A DNA stretch of 64,000 bases from Chitinophaga ginsengisegetis (GCF_900168065.1 NZ_FUZZ01000005.1:372001-436000); one strand, 5' to 3'; shown: positions 26,924 through 37,537, numbered from the stretch's first letter. A program made the numbers and translations. Notes: generated by a model from the sequence alone, not told the origin.

Positions 26924-26931
26924 GAAAGATA
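26924..26931 (-). promoter_or_regulatory. Possible -7 box of the DUF1211-DUF2157 operon
   Basis: On the minus strand the bases read TATCTTTC, seven of eight matches to the TAnnTTTG form, ending 10 bp before the ATG at 26913. Confidence 0.35.
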
Positions 26932-27073
26932 CGAAAATAGCTTTTAGCTGGCAGTTATTAGGCATTCTGCCCGTTTTCCGGAGCCCATGCAATAGCCGGC
27001 TCCCCAACAGAACCTTTTTACCTGTTTGTTGTTAAGTATTTATCAATCATCATATACTTTCAAAGTAATACGT

Positions 27074-28420
27074 ATGCATTGTCGTCTTTTTCTATTCACC
27101 TTTGTTTTACTTTCAGGGATAACAAGAGCTTACGGGCAAACAGATACGGCGCAACAGGGACCCTTTGCTTTTAATCTGGCGAATTGCATACAGTACGGCC
27201 TGGCCCATCAGAACGATGTCGTAAATGCCCGGCTGGATATCAATTTCTCCCGGGAACAGATCAAGGAAGCTACCGGAAAACTGCTTCCCCACGCAGATGT
27301 CAACGCCAGCTTTACCGATAACCTGAAACTGGCTACGTCTTTAATACCCGATCTGACTAATCCGACTTCCGGCGTAAGAATCCCCGTACAATTCGGAACC
27401 CGCTACGCCTCCTCCGTAACCGGGCAGGTAAACCAGACCATCTTCAACAGCGACTACTTCCTCGGACTGAAAGCCGCAAAAGTATATGGCGGCCTGGCAG
27501 AAAGAACCTATAAAAGAACAGAAATTGATACCCGCGTGGCCATTACCAAAGCCTATTACGCCGTGCTGGCCAATGAGGAAAATATCCGTCTCTCCAAAGC
27601 CAATATGGAACAGCTGGAGAAAACCCTGAAAGACACCAAAGCCCGCTACGATGTAGGAGTGGCGGAAAGAGTAGATGTGGACAGGATCCAGGTGTCCTAT
27701 AATAATGTGGTAACCGATATCGAAACCCAGATCCGTTTACTCGTATATACGACCCAGTTATTAAAATTCCAGATGGGCATGCCCCAGGAAGCAAAACTGG
27801 ACCTCACAGAATCCGTACAGGACCTCAACGTGGAATCGTTTATTGCTGATACCGTTGATTACCAGGTGCAGGACCGGGTAGAATACGGGATACAAACTAC
27901 CCAGATTGCCCTGAATCAACTGAACCTGAAAAGTAAGAAGATGGCCTACCTGCCATCTTTAAATGGTTTTGTGAATTACGGCTGGAACTATTTCTCCGCA
28001 AATTTCGGGGATCTGTATAAAACCGGCTTCGGCGCCTCCGCACTGGGACTAACCCTGGCATGGCCCATTTTTACCGGTACTGAAAGATTACACCAGATCA
28101 GGCAGAATAAAATTACGCTGGAGAAATCAGAGAACGACCTCAGTTACCTGTCGCAGCAGATCAAACTGGAAGTGACCAACGCCAATACACAATATCTTAA
28201 TAACAAGTCCCGGTTCGTGACCCAGAAAACAAACATGGGATTGACCCAGGGCATTTATGACCGTATTGTGCTCAAATTTGAACAGGGAGTGGCGAGCAGT
28301 CTTGATGTGATTTCAGCGGAAAGTGAACTGAAACAGGCGCAGGTGGATTATGTGCAGGCCCTGTTAAACACCCTGATCAGCAAAACAGACCTGGATAAAG
28401 CTATGGGCAAAATTAAATAA
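27074..28420 (+). CDS. TolC-family outer-membrane efflux protein
   Basis: Outer-membrane channel of a tripartite efflux pump. The ATG at 27074 gives a good signal peptide (MHCRLFLFTFVLLSGITRAYGQ) and a 448-residue precursor; the frame is open back to 27026 but those residues would spoil the signal. Two repeats of paired long helices with TolC-type content are visible, for example ANEENIRLSKANMEQLEKTL and the C-terminal VASSLDVISAESELKQAQVD. The periplasmic adaptor follows 35 bp later and the RND pump after that, so this is a complete export operon. Confidence 0.92.
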   Translation: MHCRLFLFTFVLLSGITRAYGQTDTAQQGPFAFNLANCIQYGLAHQNDVVNARLDINFSREQIKEATGKLLPHADVNASFTDNLKLATSLIPDLTNPTSGVRIPVQFGTRYASSVTGQVNQTIFNSDYFLGLKAAKVYGGLAERTYKRTEIDTRVAITKAYYAVLANEENIRLSKANMEQLEKTLKDTKARYDVGVAERVDVDRIQVSYNNVVTDIETQIRLLVYTTQLLKFQMGMPQEAKLDLTESVQDLNVESFIADTVDYQVQDRVEYGIQTTQIALNQLNLKSKKMAYLPSLNGFVNYGWNYFSANFGDLYKTGFGASALGLTLAWPIFTGTERLHQIRQNKITLEKSENDLSYLSQQIKLEVTNANTQYLNNKSRFVTQKTNMGLTQGIYDRIVLKFEQGVASSLDVISAESELKQAQVDYVQALLNTLISKTDLDKAMGKIK

Positions 28421-28455
28421 GTATCAGCATTCGTAATTCGCAATTAATTTCTCAT

Positions 28456-29592
28456 ATGTATCTAATAAATTACAAGCGGACCTTTTATGTGGCAGGAATG
28501 ATACTCTGTGTAGCCTGTGGCAACAGCAAAAAGCAACAGCAACAGGCCGCTATGATGGGGAAGATGAAGCCAACCGTAGTAGCCGCAGAAGTAGTACCGG
28601 CCGTGTATACCGTGTCGGAGAAATTCCCTGCTACCCTGATGGCCCACGATATCGTGCAGCTAAAGCCGGATGTTTCCGGTTACCTGGAAGCCATCCGGGT
28701 GGCCGACGGCAGCAACGTAACGAAGGGCCAACCCCTGTATGATATTGACAGAAGCCGCTATGCCGCCGCCTACGGGCAGGTAGCCGCCACCCAGCAACAG
28801 GCGGAAGCTGAACTGGCGCAACGGCAACGCGACTACGAAAGATATAAATCCCTCCTGGACCACGACGCCATTTCCAAACAAACGGTAGATCAGGCTTACA
28901 CCGCCATGCTAACCGCCCAGGCCAATGTGGCGGCTGCAAAAGCTTCCGTGACAAGGGCCGGCACCGATGTAAGCCATGCCGTGGTGCGGGCGCCCGTAAC
29001 CGGTAAAATTGGTATCGCCCAGATAAAAGTAGGAGACGTGATCAATGCCGGGCAAACCCTCATTAACACCATCGTAAATGAACACCCCATGTTTGCGGAT
29101 ATGGATATTCCACAGGCCCGCCTGCCGGAATTCCTGCGCATCCAGAAAGGCCAGGGCGGTGATGAAAAATTCTATATCCAGTTTGGCGATGGTACCCGCT
29201 ACGGCGAAACCGGTAAAGTGTTAACCATCAATAATATTGTAGATCCGCAAACCGGTACCGTAAGGGTACGACTCGTTTTTGAAAACAAGGATAATATGCT
29301 GAAGTCAGGTATGAGTATCGTGATTGTGATGCAATACGGCACTCCCGCCACACAGCTGGCTATTCCGGCGAAAGCCATTATCCAGAATTTATCGGAAACA
29401 AGCGTATATACAATTTCAAAAGACAATGTAGTTGGCGCCCAGGATATTGTTCCCGGCCCGGTTACAGATACCATGCAGCTGGTTACCAGCGGACTGAAAG
29501 CCGGCGACAGGATCGTGGTGGAAGGCATCCAGCGGGTGAAACCCGGAGATACCGTAAATATCGCCGGAGCAGGAGCAGGGGCAAAACAATAA
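28456..29592 (+). CDS. RND efflux periplasmic adaptor (HlyD/AcrA family)
   Basis: A 378-residue adaptor linking the RND pump to the TolC-like channel. The N terminus has a hydrophobic segment and a cysteine in ILCVACGNS (Cys21), compatible with lipid anchoring though the lipobox is imperfect. A barrel-sandwich hybrid (with LKPDVSGYLEAIRVADGSNV), a coiled-coil hairpin (about residues 100-170), and beta-barrel and membrane-proximal domains (about 190-370) follow in the normal order. It is 21 bp upstream of the pump gene. Confidence 0.92.
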   Translation: MYLINYKRTFYVAGMILCVACGNSKKQQQQAAMMGKMKPTVVAAEVVPAVYTVSEKFPATLMAHDIVQLKPDVSGYLEAIRVADGSNVTKGQPLYDIDRSRYAAAYGQVAATQQQAEAELAQRQRDYERYKSLLDHDAISKQTVDQAYTAMLTAQANVAAAKASVTRAGTDVSHAVVRAPVTGKIGIAQIKVGDVINAGQTLINTIVNEHPMFADMDIPQARLPEFLRIQKGQGGDEKFYIQFGDGTRYGETGKVLTINNIVDPQTGTVRVRLVFENKDNMLKSGMSIVIVMQYGTPATQLAIPAKAIIQNLSETSVYTISKDNVVGAQDIVPGPVTDTMQLVTSGLKAGDRIVVEGIQRVKPGDTVNIAGAGAGAKQ

Positions 29593-29613
29593 ATCCTAAA
29601 TCACCATCACAGT

Positions 29614-32600
29614 ATGATCTCAAAAACATTTATAGAGCGCAAGAATACTACGATCGTAATTGCTATCATTATTGTGATTGTAGGGCTCATCTGTATGTTT
29701 AACCTCCCTATTGCACAGCTGCCGGATATTGCACCGCCGGTAACGGATGTAAGGGCCAACTACGTGGGAGCCAACTCCACAACGGTAGAGGAAACAGTGA
29801 CCACCCCCATAGAAAACCAGGTGAATGGTACACCCGGTGCCATGTACATACAATCAGTAAGTGCAAACGATGGCTCCATGAGTATTACCGTGAGCTTTAA
29901 ACTGGGTACCAACCCGGATATCGCTACCCTGGATGTACAAAACCGTGTGAGCCTGGCGCTGCCAAGTACGCCCGATGAAGTACGTCGTGTAGGGGTAACC
30001 GTTAAGAAACGTTCCAATGATATGTTGATGGTAATCGCGCTGAACTCTCCCAAAGGAAAACACTCGCGCGAATTCCTCGATAACTACATGAACATTTACC
30101 TGAAACCGGAGCTGGCCCGTGTGTCCGGCGTGGGCGACGTAAATGCGTTTTCACAGGATTATAGTATGCGTATCTGGCTGAACCCGGATAAAATGGCCGC
30201 CCTCGGATTAACCGCCGGCGACATTGCCCGGGCCATCACGGAACAGAACCAGCAGGTACCGGCCGGTAGTGTGGGCGCGGCGCCTATGCGCAGTACACAG
30301 GCTTTTGAATATACCGTAAGCGTAAAAGGCCGTTTGGCTACCACCGAAGAATTTGGTAACGTAGTAGTGGCCACCAGCCAGAATGGAAGCCTCGTTCGCC
30401 TCCGCGATGTGGCCCGGATAGACCTCGGCTCCTTTACCTACGCCATCGAAGCAAAAGCAGATGGTAAAACCGGTAGCGGTATGGCCATTTACCTGGCGCC
30501 CGGCGCCAACGCACTGGATGTAAACGACCTGGTAATAGCCAAACTGGAGGAGATGTCGAAACGCTTCCCGGAAGATGTGAAATGGCTGGTGCCGTTTGAA
30601 TCTACCTCTTTCGTAAAAATATCTATCGAAGAAGTAATAGAAACCTTTGTGGAAGCCCTGATACTGGTGGTGATCGTGGTATTTGTATTCCTTCAGAACT
30701 GGCGGGCAACCATTATCCCCATCCTGGTAATCCCGATTTCACTGATAGGAACCTTTATATTTTTCCAGCTGCTGGGATTTTCCATCAATACCCTCACCCT
30801 GTTTGGCTTCGTACTGGCCATCGGTATTGTGGTGGATGATGCCATTGTGGTGGTGGAAGCCGTGCAGCATCACATTGATGCGAACCTGATGACGCCGCGG
30901 GAAGCCACTTTCAAAGCCATGTCGGAAGTACAGGGGCCGGTAATTGCCATCGCCCTCATCCTGGCAGCGGTGTTTGTACCAGTAGCCTTTATTCCCGGTG
31001 TAAGCGGACGGTTGTACCAGCAGTTTGCCTTAACCATTGCCTTTTCAGTATTGTTGTCGGCGTTCCTGGCACTAACGTTAACGCCTGCACTCACTGCGAT
31101 CCTTTTAAGGCCCGCGCACCTTACCCAGAAATCAACAGGGCTGAATAAGATCTTCTTCAAATTCAATGAATGGTTTGCAAGAGTTACCAACCGCTATGGT
31201 AAAGGCGTGATGTTCAGTATCCGTAAAACGCCGGCAGTACTGGTGATTATGGCGGTACTGTTTGTGGCCGCATTCTATCTCTTTAAGAAAACACCCACCA
31301 CCTTTGTCCCCCAGGAAGATATGGGCGCCATGTTCATAGCACTGGAACTACCGGAAGCATCTTCTTCCCAGCGGACAAAGGAAGTAGTGGCGCAGATCAG
31401 TGATATTCTGCTGAAAGACAGTGCAGTACTGCACTTCTTTGGTATAACAGGGATCAACTTCGTGGCAAATGCCACCAAGCCCAACTCCGGCACCTTTTTC
31501 GTGAGCCTCCGGCCCTGGGATGAGCGGTATAAACACGGAGATAATATGGGGACTGTTTTAGGAAGAATTCAAATGGCGACCAGTCGTATCGTTGGCGCCA
31601 ATATCATCTGTATTCCTTCACCCACGCTCCGTGGATTAGGTAATACCGGTGGGTTCTCCTTTATGCTGGAGCAACGGAGTAATCCTGATATCAACCAGTT
31701 CCTCCAGGTAATGGGTCAGTTCCTGATGGCCGCCAACCAGCGGCCGGAAATAGCGCGGGCATACGCTTTCTTCAGCGCCAATACCCCGCAATTCAACGTG
31801 GAGGTAGACCGCGATAAATGTAAGCAACTCGGTGTAGCCGTCAGCGATGTATTCAACGCATTGCAAACTTTCCTCGGAGGGTTGTATGTAAACGATTTCA
31901 CCAAATTCAGCCGGAGCTTCCGCGTGGTACTGCAGGCAGATTCTACTTACCGTACCAGCATCAATAATCTGAACACTTATTATGTCCGCAATGCTACCGG
32001 GCAGATGGTGCCGCTCAGCGCACTGATCACCACCAAAAAAGCCTCCGGCGCCCCGGTAATCAACCACTTTAACCTGTACCGCTCTGTTGAAATCAACGGC
32101 GACAGTAAACCCGGCTACAGTAGTGGAGACGCCATCAATGCACTGAAAGAAGTGGCCGCACAGGTGCTGCCGGAGAACTTCTCCTTCGAATGGGCCAACG
32201 TATCCCTGCAGGAAATTGAAGCCGGTAATAGTAGTACACTCATCTTTGGATTATCGATCCTGTTTGTATTCCTGCTGCTCACAGCCCTGTATGAGAGCTG
32301 GTCTGTTCCGTTCTCTGTATTGCTGGCCGTACCCATCGCATTGTTCGGGTCCATCCTGGCGCTGTCGTTAACGAAACAATCCAATAGCGTTTATTCCCAG
32401 ATTGGTTTGATCACCCTGATCGGTTTGGCGGCGAAAAATGCCATCCTGATCGTGGAGTTCTGTAAAGAGCGTGTAGACAGGGGGATGCCGTTGCTGGATG
32501 CCACACTGGAGGCCGTAAAACTACGTTTGCGTCCTATCCTCATGACTTCCTTCGCCTTCATATTAGGGGTGATGCCATTGTGCCTGGCAAAGGGCGCCGG

Positions 32601-32787
32601 CGCCGCTTCCCGCGTTAATATAGGCTTTACCGTAGTGGGAGGGATGCTTGCCGCTACTTTATTGGGAATCTTTACCGTACCGGTTTTGTATGTACTCATC
32701 ACTAAACTGTCTTACGGTAAAAAGAAACTGGCCGACCTCGAAGCACACGGTAATGAAGAGAAAAAGCCAAAAGGATTAGGAGAATAA
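29614..32787 (+). CDS. RND efflux pump, HAE-1 type (AcrB-like)
   Basis: A 1057-residue proton-driven inner-membrane pump, full length for HAE-1 transporters. Proton-relay residues match AcrB: Asp408-Asp409 in GIVVDDAIVVVE (AcrB Asp407/408) and Lys941 in GLAAKNAILIVE (AcrB Lys940). The N terminus MISKTFIERKNTTIVIAI and the two large periplasmic loops are typical. It probably exports hydrophobic or amphiphilic compounds; the substrate is unknown. No TetR-type regulator gene lies next to the operon in this window. Confidence 0.95.
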   Translation: MISKTFIERKNTTIVIAIIIVIVGLICMFNLPIAQLPDIAPPVTDVRANYVGANSTTVEETVTTPIENQVNGTPGAMYIQSVSANDGSMSITVSFKLGTNPDIATLDVQNRVSLALPSTPDEVRRVGVTVKKRSNDMLMVIALNSPKGKHSREFLDNYMNIYLKPELARVSGVGDVNAFSQDYSMRIWLNPDKMAALGLTAGDIARAITEQNQQVPAGSVGAAPMRSTQAFEYTVSVKGRLATTEEFGNVVVATSQNGSLVRLRDVARIDLGSFTYAIEAKADGKTGSGMAIYLAPGANALDVNDLVIAKLEEMSKRFPEDVKWLVPFESTSFVKISIEEVIETFVEALILVVIVVFVFLQNWRATIIPILVIPISLIGTFIFFQLLGFSINTLTLFGFVLAIGIVVDDAIVVVEAVQHHIDANLMTPREATFKAMSEVQGPVIAIALILAAVFVPVAFIPGVSGRLYQQFALTIAFSVLLSAFLALTLTPALTAILLRPAHLTQKSTGLNKIFFKFNEWFARVTNRYGKGVMFSIRKTPAVLVIMAVLFVAAFYLFKKTPTTFVPQEDMGAMFIALELPEASSSQRTKEVVAQISDILLKDSAVLHFFGITGINFVANATKPNSGTFFVSLRPWDERYKHGDNMGTVLGRIQMATSRIVGANIICIPSPTLRGLGNTGGFSFMLEQRSNPDINQFLQVMGQFLMAANQRPEIARAYAFFSANTPQFNVEVDRDKCKQLGVAVSDVFNALQTFLGGLYVNDFTKFSRSFRVVLQADSTYRTSINNLNTYYVRNATGQMVPLSALITTKKASGAPVINHFNLYRSVEINGDSKPGYSSGDAINALKEVAAQVLPENFSFEWANVSLQEIEAGNSSTLIFGLSILFVFLLLTALYESWSVPFSVLLAVPIALFGSILALSLTKQSNSVYSQIGLITLIGLAAKNAILIVEFCKERVDRGMPLLDATLEAVKLRLRPILMTSFAFILGVMPLCLAKGAGAASRVNIGFTVVGGMLAATLLGIFTVPVLYVLITKLSYGKKKLADLEAHGNEEKKPKGLGE

Positions 32788-32803
32788 CCCTAACTTCATT
32801 ACG

Positions 32804-33556
32804 ATGAAAAATACAGAACGCTTCAGCACCCGCGTAGATAACTATATCAAGTACCGGCCACATTATCCTGTGGCCGTTATTCCTTATCTCGAAGCCGAAA
32901 CCGGCCTGACACGCCACACCATTGTGGCAGATATAGGAGCAGGCACCGGTATTTCCGCCCAGCCATTCCTTGACAACGGCAACAAAGTATATGCAGTGGA
33001 ACCCAATAAGGATATGAGAGAGGCCGCCGAAAAGCTGCTGAACCGGTATCCGAACTTCATTGCGGTTAACGGCAGCGCTGAACATACCACCCTCCCGGAT
33101 GCCTCCGTGGACCTGATAGTGGCCGGCACCGCCTTTCACTGGTTTGATCAGCAGGCTACTGCCGCAGAGTTCCGCCGCATAGGCCGCGAAAACGCAAAAG
33201 TAGTGCTGATGTGGAATGTACGCCAGTCGGAACTGCCATTTGAAAAAGGCTACGAAAAACTTCTGCACCAATACGGCACGGATTATAAAGATATGCAGCA
33301 CAGAAACGTTGGGGCGTCACAGTTAGCTGGCTTTTTCCAGCCCGGTACTATGCAGGAAAAGGTATTTCAGAATGCGCAGCTATTCGATTTTGCTGCGCTT
33401 AAAGGAAGATTGCTCTCCTCTTCCTATGTCCCCGAACAGGGCCACCCGTCGTATACACCCATGATGCGCGCGCTGGAAGACCTGTTCGGGAAATACAAGG
33501 AGCAGGGCATGGTGAAGTTTCATTATGAAACAAAGCTCTACCTGGGAACGGTATAG
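32804..33556 (+). CDS. Class I SAM-dependent methyltransferase
   Basis: A 250-residue methyltransferase with the SAM-binding motif I VADIGAGTGISAQPFLDNG (about residues 42-60), the acidic residue of motif II in VYAVEPNKDM, and DLIVAGTAFHWFD as motif IV region. The HWFD segment is common in methyltransferase_11-like enzymes. It follows the RND gene by 16 bp and is probably co-transcribed, although a functional tie to efflux is not obvious. It ends 5 bp from the convergent oxidoreductase gene. Substrate unknown. Confidence 0.87.
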   Translation: MKNTERFSTRVDNYIKYRPHYPVAVIPYLEAETGLTRHTIVADIGAGTGISAQPFLDNGNKVYAVEPNKDMREAAEKLLNRYPNFIAVNGSAEHTTLPDASVDLIVAGTAFHWFDQQATAAEFRRIGRENAKVVLMWNVRQSELPFEKGYEKLLHQYGTDYKDMQHRNVGASQLAGFFQPGTMQEKVFQNAQLFDFAALKGRLLSSSYVPEQGHPSYTPMMRALEDLFGKYKEQGMVKFHYETKLYLGTV

Positions 33557-33561
33557 ATTCC

Positions 33562-36489
33562 CTATGCTAAACTGTTATACAATATCTCCACCGGGTGCAA
33601 CGCTTTCACGCCGGTACCATCCTTCACCTGGTGGCGGCAACTGGTGCCCGGCGCGGCTATAATTGTTCCCTGCGCCGCATTACGCACTGCGGGGAATAAT
33701 ACCATTTCACCAATTTGCATACTCAGGTCGTAGTGTTCTTTTTCGTAACCAAAGGAACCGGCCATACCGCAGCAACCGGAAGGAATTACTTCTACGGAAT
33801 AATTCTGCGGCAGGGAAAGCATTTTTTTGCTGTGCAGGGCAGATGATAATGCCTTCTGCTGGCAATGTCCATGGAGTTTGATATGTTGTTTGTCGGCAGT
33901 AAACTGTTGAGCGGTGATATGTCCTTTGTCTGCTTCCGCGGCAATAAATTCATCTATCAGGAATACATTTTTTGCCAGCGCTTTTGCCTGTGTGCGAAGC
34001 CCTTCACTCACAAGGTCGGGGTATTCATCGCGAAAACTCAATATGGCAGAAGGTTCTACGCCGAGTAAAGGCACATTCTCGTTAATAACGTTGCTGAATA
34101 TACGAACATTGCGGTCGGCATATTCGCGTGCTTTGCGCAATAATCCTTTCGACATATAGGCGCGGGCACTTTCCGGGTGTTCAATCATTTGTACGTCGTA
34201 ACCCAGTCGGTGCAGGAGTTGTACTGCTTTGATACCGATAGTGGTGTCGTTATAGTTGGTGAACTCGTCACAGAAAAGATATACTTTTTTATTACCGGCA
34301 GCGCCCTGTTTTTCCTTCGGCCATTTTTCGTAGAACCATTTCCGTAAGGTAATGTTATGCAGGCCGGGTAGGGAGCGTTTGGCGGCAAAGCCGGCGAATT
34401 GACGGATGATCCCACCGGTGAAGGAGTTATTGATCATCGCATTATAAATGCCGGGCGCAATAGCTGCCAGTCTGGATAGTTTGGAGAAGTTGCCGATCAT
34501 ATTGGCACGCAGCGGCACGCCGTTGGCATCATGGTAATGCTGCAGGAACTCCATTTTCAGCTTGGCCATATCCACGTTGGAAGGGCATTCGGACTTGCAG
34601 CCTTTACAGGCCAGGCAAAGATCCAGCACGTCATAAATTTCTTTATGGTCGAAGCGGTTTTCTTTGGTGCTGTTGGTGAGGAACTCGCGGAGGATGTTGG
34701 CCCTGGCGCGGGTAGTATCCTTTTCATTGCGGGTAGCCATGTAGCTGGGGCACATGGTGCCGCCGCTGAGTTGCGTTTTGCGGCAGTCGCCGGAGCCATT
34801 GCATTGCTCTGCGTGTTGCAGCATGGTTTGATCCGGGAAATGAAAAATGGTTTTCAGTTCCGGTGCTTTTTGTCCGGGTTCGTAGCGCAGCATCGTGTTC
34901 ATGGATGGTGTGTCTACGATCTTGTTGGGGTTGAAAATATTTTCAGGGTCCCAGGTATATTTGATCTGGCGGAGCAGTTCATAGTTTTTGTCGCCCACCA
35001 TCTGTTTAATAAACTCGCCTCTGAGCCTGCCGTCGCCATGTTCCCCACTGAGGGAGCCGTGGTATTTTTTTACGAGGGTGGCAATTTCTTCTGCGATTTT
35101 ACGGAACAGTAAATTTCCTTCTTCCGTTTTCAGGTTGATGATAGGACGGAGGTGGATTTCACCACTACCGGCATGTGCATAGTGCACGGCGTATAATTTG
35201 TATTTCGCCAGTATATCGTTGAAGTCCCGGATAAAGTCGGGGAGGTCTTCCACGGCAACAGCGGTATCTTCAATCACAGGTACAGCCTTTTCATCGCCGG
35301 GGAGGTTGCTGAGCAAACCCAGACCTGCTTTACGCAGCGCCCAGATCTTTTTACTGTCGTCGCCGAATAACAGGGGGAAATGGTATCCCAGTCCAGCCGC
35401 CCGCAGCGTGGCTTCCAGCCGCCCGGTAATTTCAATGATCTCTTCCCGTGTATTGCGGCAAAACTCCACCACCAGGATAGCGCCGGGATCGCCTTGCACA
35501 AAGAAGCGGTTCTTGCTTTGTTCGATGTTATCCTTTGTACATTCCAGGATGTAGTGGTCGATGAGTTCACTGGCGCTGGGTTTGTATTCCATCACGAGGA
35601 TGTTGGCCCGCAGGGATTCATCTATATTATTAAAATGTATGCAGAGCAAACCTGTTTCCTTTGGAGGAAGCGGGTCTACATGCAGTTTTATTTCTGTGAG
35701 AAAAGCCAGGGTACCTTCAGAACCGGCAATGAGTTTACAGAAGTTAAAGTCTTCCGTACCGGCCGTGAAGGGATTTGTTTCCAGCAGCATATCTACCGCG
35801 TAGCCGGTATTGCGGCGGGGGATGCTTTTTTTGGGGAATTCCTTCCGGATTTCTTCCTGGTAGCTGTAGTTACTAAGGCTGGTACGGATTTGTTTATAGA
35901 TCCGGGTTTCCAGTGTATCAGGGCCTTCGCATTTCTGGTGGAAGCTTTCTGCGTCCATGCTGCCAAAGGTTACTTCTTCTCCGTTGCTCAGGAGGGCTTT
36001 TACTTCCAGCAGGTGTTCGCGGGTGCTGCCGTATACTACGGAATTGGAGCCGCAGGAGTTATTGCCCACCATACCGCCTATCATGGCGCGGTTGGCGGTG
36101 GAGGTTTCCGGGCCAAAATAAAACCCATGCGGTTTGAGGAACATGTTCAGCTCATCGCGGATAACGCCCGGCTGTACGCGTACCCATCCTTCTTCTTTAT
36201 TAAATTCCAGTATGTTGGTGAAAGTGCGGGAAACATCGGTAATGATCCCGTTGCCCACAACCTGGCCTGCCAGCGAAGTGCCGGCTGTACGTGGTATGAG
36301 GGATGTTTTATTTTCACGCGCAAAACTGATCAGTGTCTTAAGATCGTCGATATGCTGCGGAATAGCTACTGCCAGCGGCATTTCACGGTATGCCGACGCA
36401 TCGGTGGCATAAAGTGTCCGCATGGTATCATCTGTATAAAGCGTGCCTTCCAGTTTCCCGGCTAATTGCTCTAGCTTGTCGCGCATCAT
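33562..36489 (-). CDS. FAD-binding and Fe-S oxidoreductase (D-lactate dehydrogenase / GlcD-GlcF fusion type)
   Basis: A 975-residue fusion. The N-terminal PCMH FAD-binding domain has LIPRTAGTSLAGQVVGNGI and MVGNNSCGSNSVVYGS. An FAD-oxidase C domain follows, containing HAGSGEIHLRP and LSGEHGDGRLRG. Next come ferredoxin-like Fe-S segments, with CLACKGCKSECP near residue 625. The C terminus is a CCG domain (HGHCQQKAL and SGCCGMAGSFGYE). Such proteins oxidise D-lactate or a related 2-hydroxyacid and pass electrons to the quinone pool; the exact substrate is inferred. Minus-strand TAATTTCG at 36520-36513 resembles a -7 box. Transcribed alone. Confidence 0.92.
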   Translation of the reverse strand: MMRDKLEQLAGKLEGTLYTDDTMRTLYATDASAYREMPLAVAIPQHIDDLKTLISFARENKTSLIPRTAGTSLAGQVVGNGIITDVSRTFTNILEFNKEEGWVRVQPGVIRDELNMFLKPHGFYFGPETSTANRAMIGGMVGNNSCGSNSVVYGSTREHLLEVKALLSNGEEVTFGSMDAESFHQKCEGPDTLETRIYKQIRTSLSNYSYQEEIRKEFPKKSIPRRNTGYAVDMLLETNPFTAGTEDFNFCKLIAGSEGTLAFLTEIKLHVDPLPPKETGLLCIHFNNIDESLRANILVMEYKPSASELIDHYILECTKDNIEQSKNRFFVQGDPGAILVVEFCRNTREEIIEITGRLEATLRAAGLGYHFPLLFGDDSKKIWALRKAGLGLLSNLPGDEKAVPVIEDTAVAVEDLPDFIRDFNDILAKYKLYAVHYAHAGSGEIHLRPIINLKTEEGNLLFRKIAEEIATLVKKYHGSLSGEHGDGRLRGEFIKQMVGDKNYELLRQIKYTWDPENIFNPNKIVDTPSMNTMLRYEPGQKAPELKTIFHFPDQTMLQHAEQCNGSGDCRKTQLSGGTMCPSYMATRNEKDTTRARANILREFLTNSTKENRFDHKEIYDVLDLCLACKGCKSECPSNVDMAKLKMEFLQHYHDANGVPLRANMIGNFSKLSRLAAIAPGIYNAMINNSFTGGIIRQFAGFAAKRSLPGLHNITLRKWFYEKWPKEKQGAAGNKKVYLFCDEFTNYNDTTIGIKAVQLLHRLGYDVQMIEHPESARAYMSKGLLRKAREYADRNVRIFSNVINENVPLLGVEPSAILSFRDEYPDLVSEGLRTQAKALAKNVFLIDEFIAAEADKGHITAQQFTADKQHIKLHGHCQQKALSSALHSKKMLSLPQNYSVEVIPSGCCGMAGSFGYEKEHYDLSMQIGEMVLFPAVRNAAQGTIIAAPGTSCRHQVKDGTGVKALHPVEILYNSLA

Positions 36490-36572
36490 GGTAAAAACCT
36501 GTTTTGAGAGGGCGAAATTAATATTTCAGTCCGTCTTTTTCATCCCTTGTAATGTATTCGTAAAAAAAACCG

Positions 36573-37472
36573 CTATTCTTTTACAAATTGGGGCTTTTTT
36601 ACGTCTATCCCGCAAACGGCTTCCAGCTTGTCTACCAGGTATACGGCCAGCTCCGGGGAGGTGGCTTCATCGTGCATATGCATAAAAAAATAAACCTCTT
36701 TCAAACCGTTGTCCAGCCAGTATTTGATGCGGTTGGCCCAGTCGTCGATCCGGGTATAATCTGTTGGATGCAGGCTGTTGCCCACAAACCGGATAAACAC
36801 TTTTGGGATGGTGAGGTGCATATGCGCTACATCCCTTCTGCCGGCAGTGTCGGTAATAATGAGGCCCACATTGAGTTTGTTGAGCTTTTCGTACAATTCC
36901 AGCCGCACGGCTTCATCTTCAAACCATTCTTTATGGCGTAGTTCCACAAAAAACTGCAGGTCGGTGGGCAGGGAGGCGAGGTATTCGTATAGGTATTCCC
37001 GTTTGGCGGGACCATATTTATCACTCAATTGTAAAAAGATGGGACCCAGGTGTTTGCCAAAGGCCAGCACTCCTTCCAGGAAGGCGGTGGTTTTAGGCCC
37101 GGAGCTTACCAGGTTGCTGAAATGACTGATCGCCTGTGGTACTTTGGGGCAGAACTTAAAGTCCATTCCCTGTGCGTTGGCGTCCCATTTGGAAATGGTT
37201 TCGGGGCCATAGATCTGGTAGTGGGTGGCATTCAGCTCAATGCTGTTGAAGTGTTTTACATATTCGCCGAGGAAATTGGCCTCTTTCGTGCCTTTGGGAT
37301 ATATTTTCCCGATCCATTCCTTTCGTCCCCATTTGGCGCATCCCAGCCAGGCCTGCGGCTTTTTCACGGGTTTGCCTTTCAATACCTTCTTATTAAAAAC
37401 AGGTTCTGCGGGCAACTTAAAATCAATGTCCATCAGCATATCAGTAGGAACGCGACCAAAATCCATGAGCAT
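36573..37472 (-). CDS. DUF72 (YecE-like) TIM-barrel protein
   Basis: A 299-residue protein of the DUF72 family, with the typical WLGCAKWGRKEWIGKIYP near the N terminus, LNATHYQIYG and KFCPKVPQAISH. The family has a TIM-barrel fold and no established enzyme activity. Several in-frame Met codons exist near the start (37472, 37466, 37439), so the first 10-12 residues are uncertain. The intergenic space to the divergent glgA contains a perfect 20-bp palindrome. Confidence 0.88.
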   Translation of the reverse strand: MLMDFGRVPTDMLMDIDFKLPAEPVFNKKVLKGKPVKKPQAWLGCAKWGRKEWIGKIYPKGTKEANFLGEYVKHFNSIELNATHYQIYGPETISKWDANAQGMDFKFCPKVPQAISHFSNLVSSGPKTTAFLEGVLAFGKHLGPIFLQLSDKYGPAKREYLYEYLASLPTDLQFFVELRHKEWFEDEAVRLELYEKLNKLNVGLIITDTAGRRDVAHMHLTIPKVFIRFVGNSLHPTDYTRIDDWANRIKYWLDNGLKEVYFFMHMHDEATSPELAVYLVDKLEAVCGIDVKKPQFVKE

Positions 37473-37537
37473 TCAGCATTTAGAGGTGAGACACATAACA
37501 ATTTGCTGTTACAAATATAAACTATCGTAACGGCTCC

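Noticed and set aside
35380..36465. A 361-codon open frame on the plus strand
   Set aside because: It lies wholly antisense to the FAD/Fe-S oxidoreductase gene, whose domains are clear, and the translation has no recognisable features. Long antisense frames are common opposite GC-rich codons.
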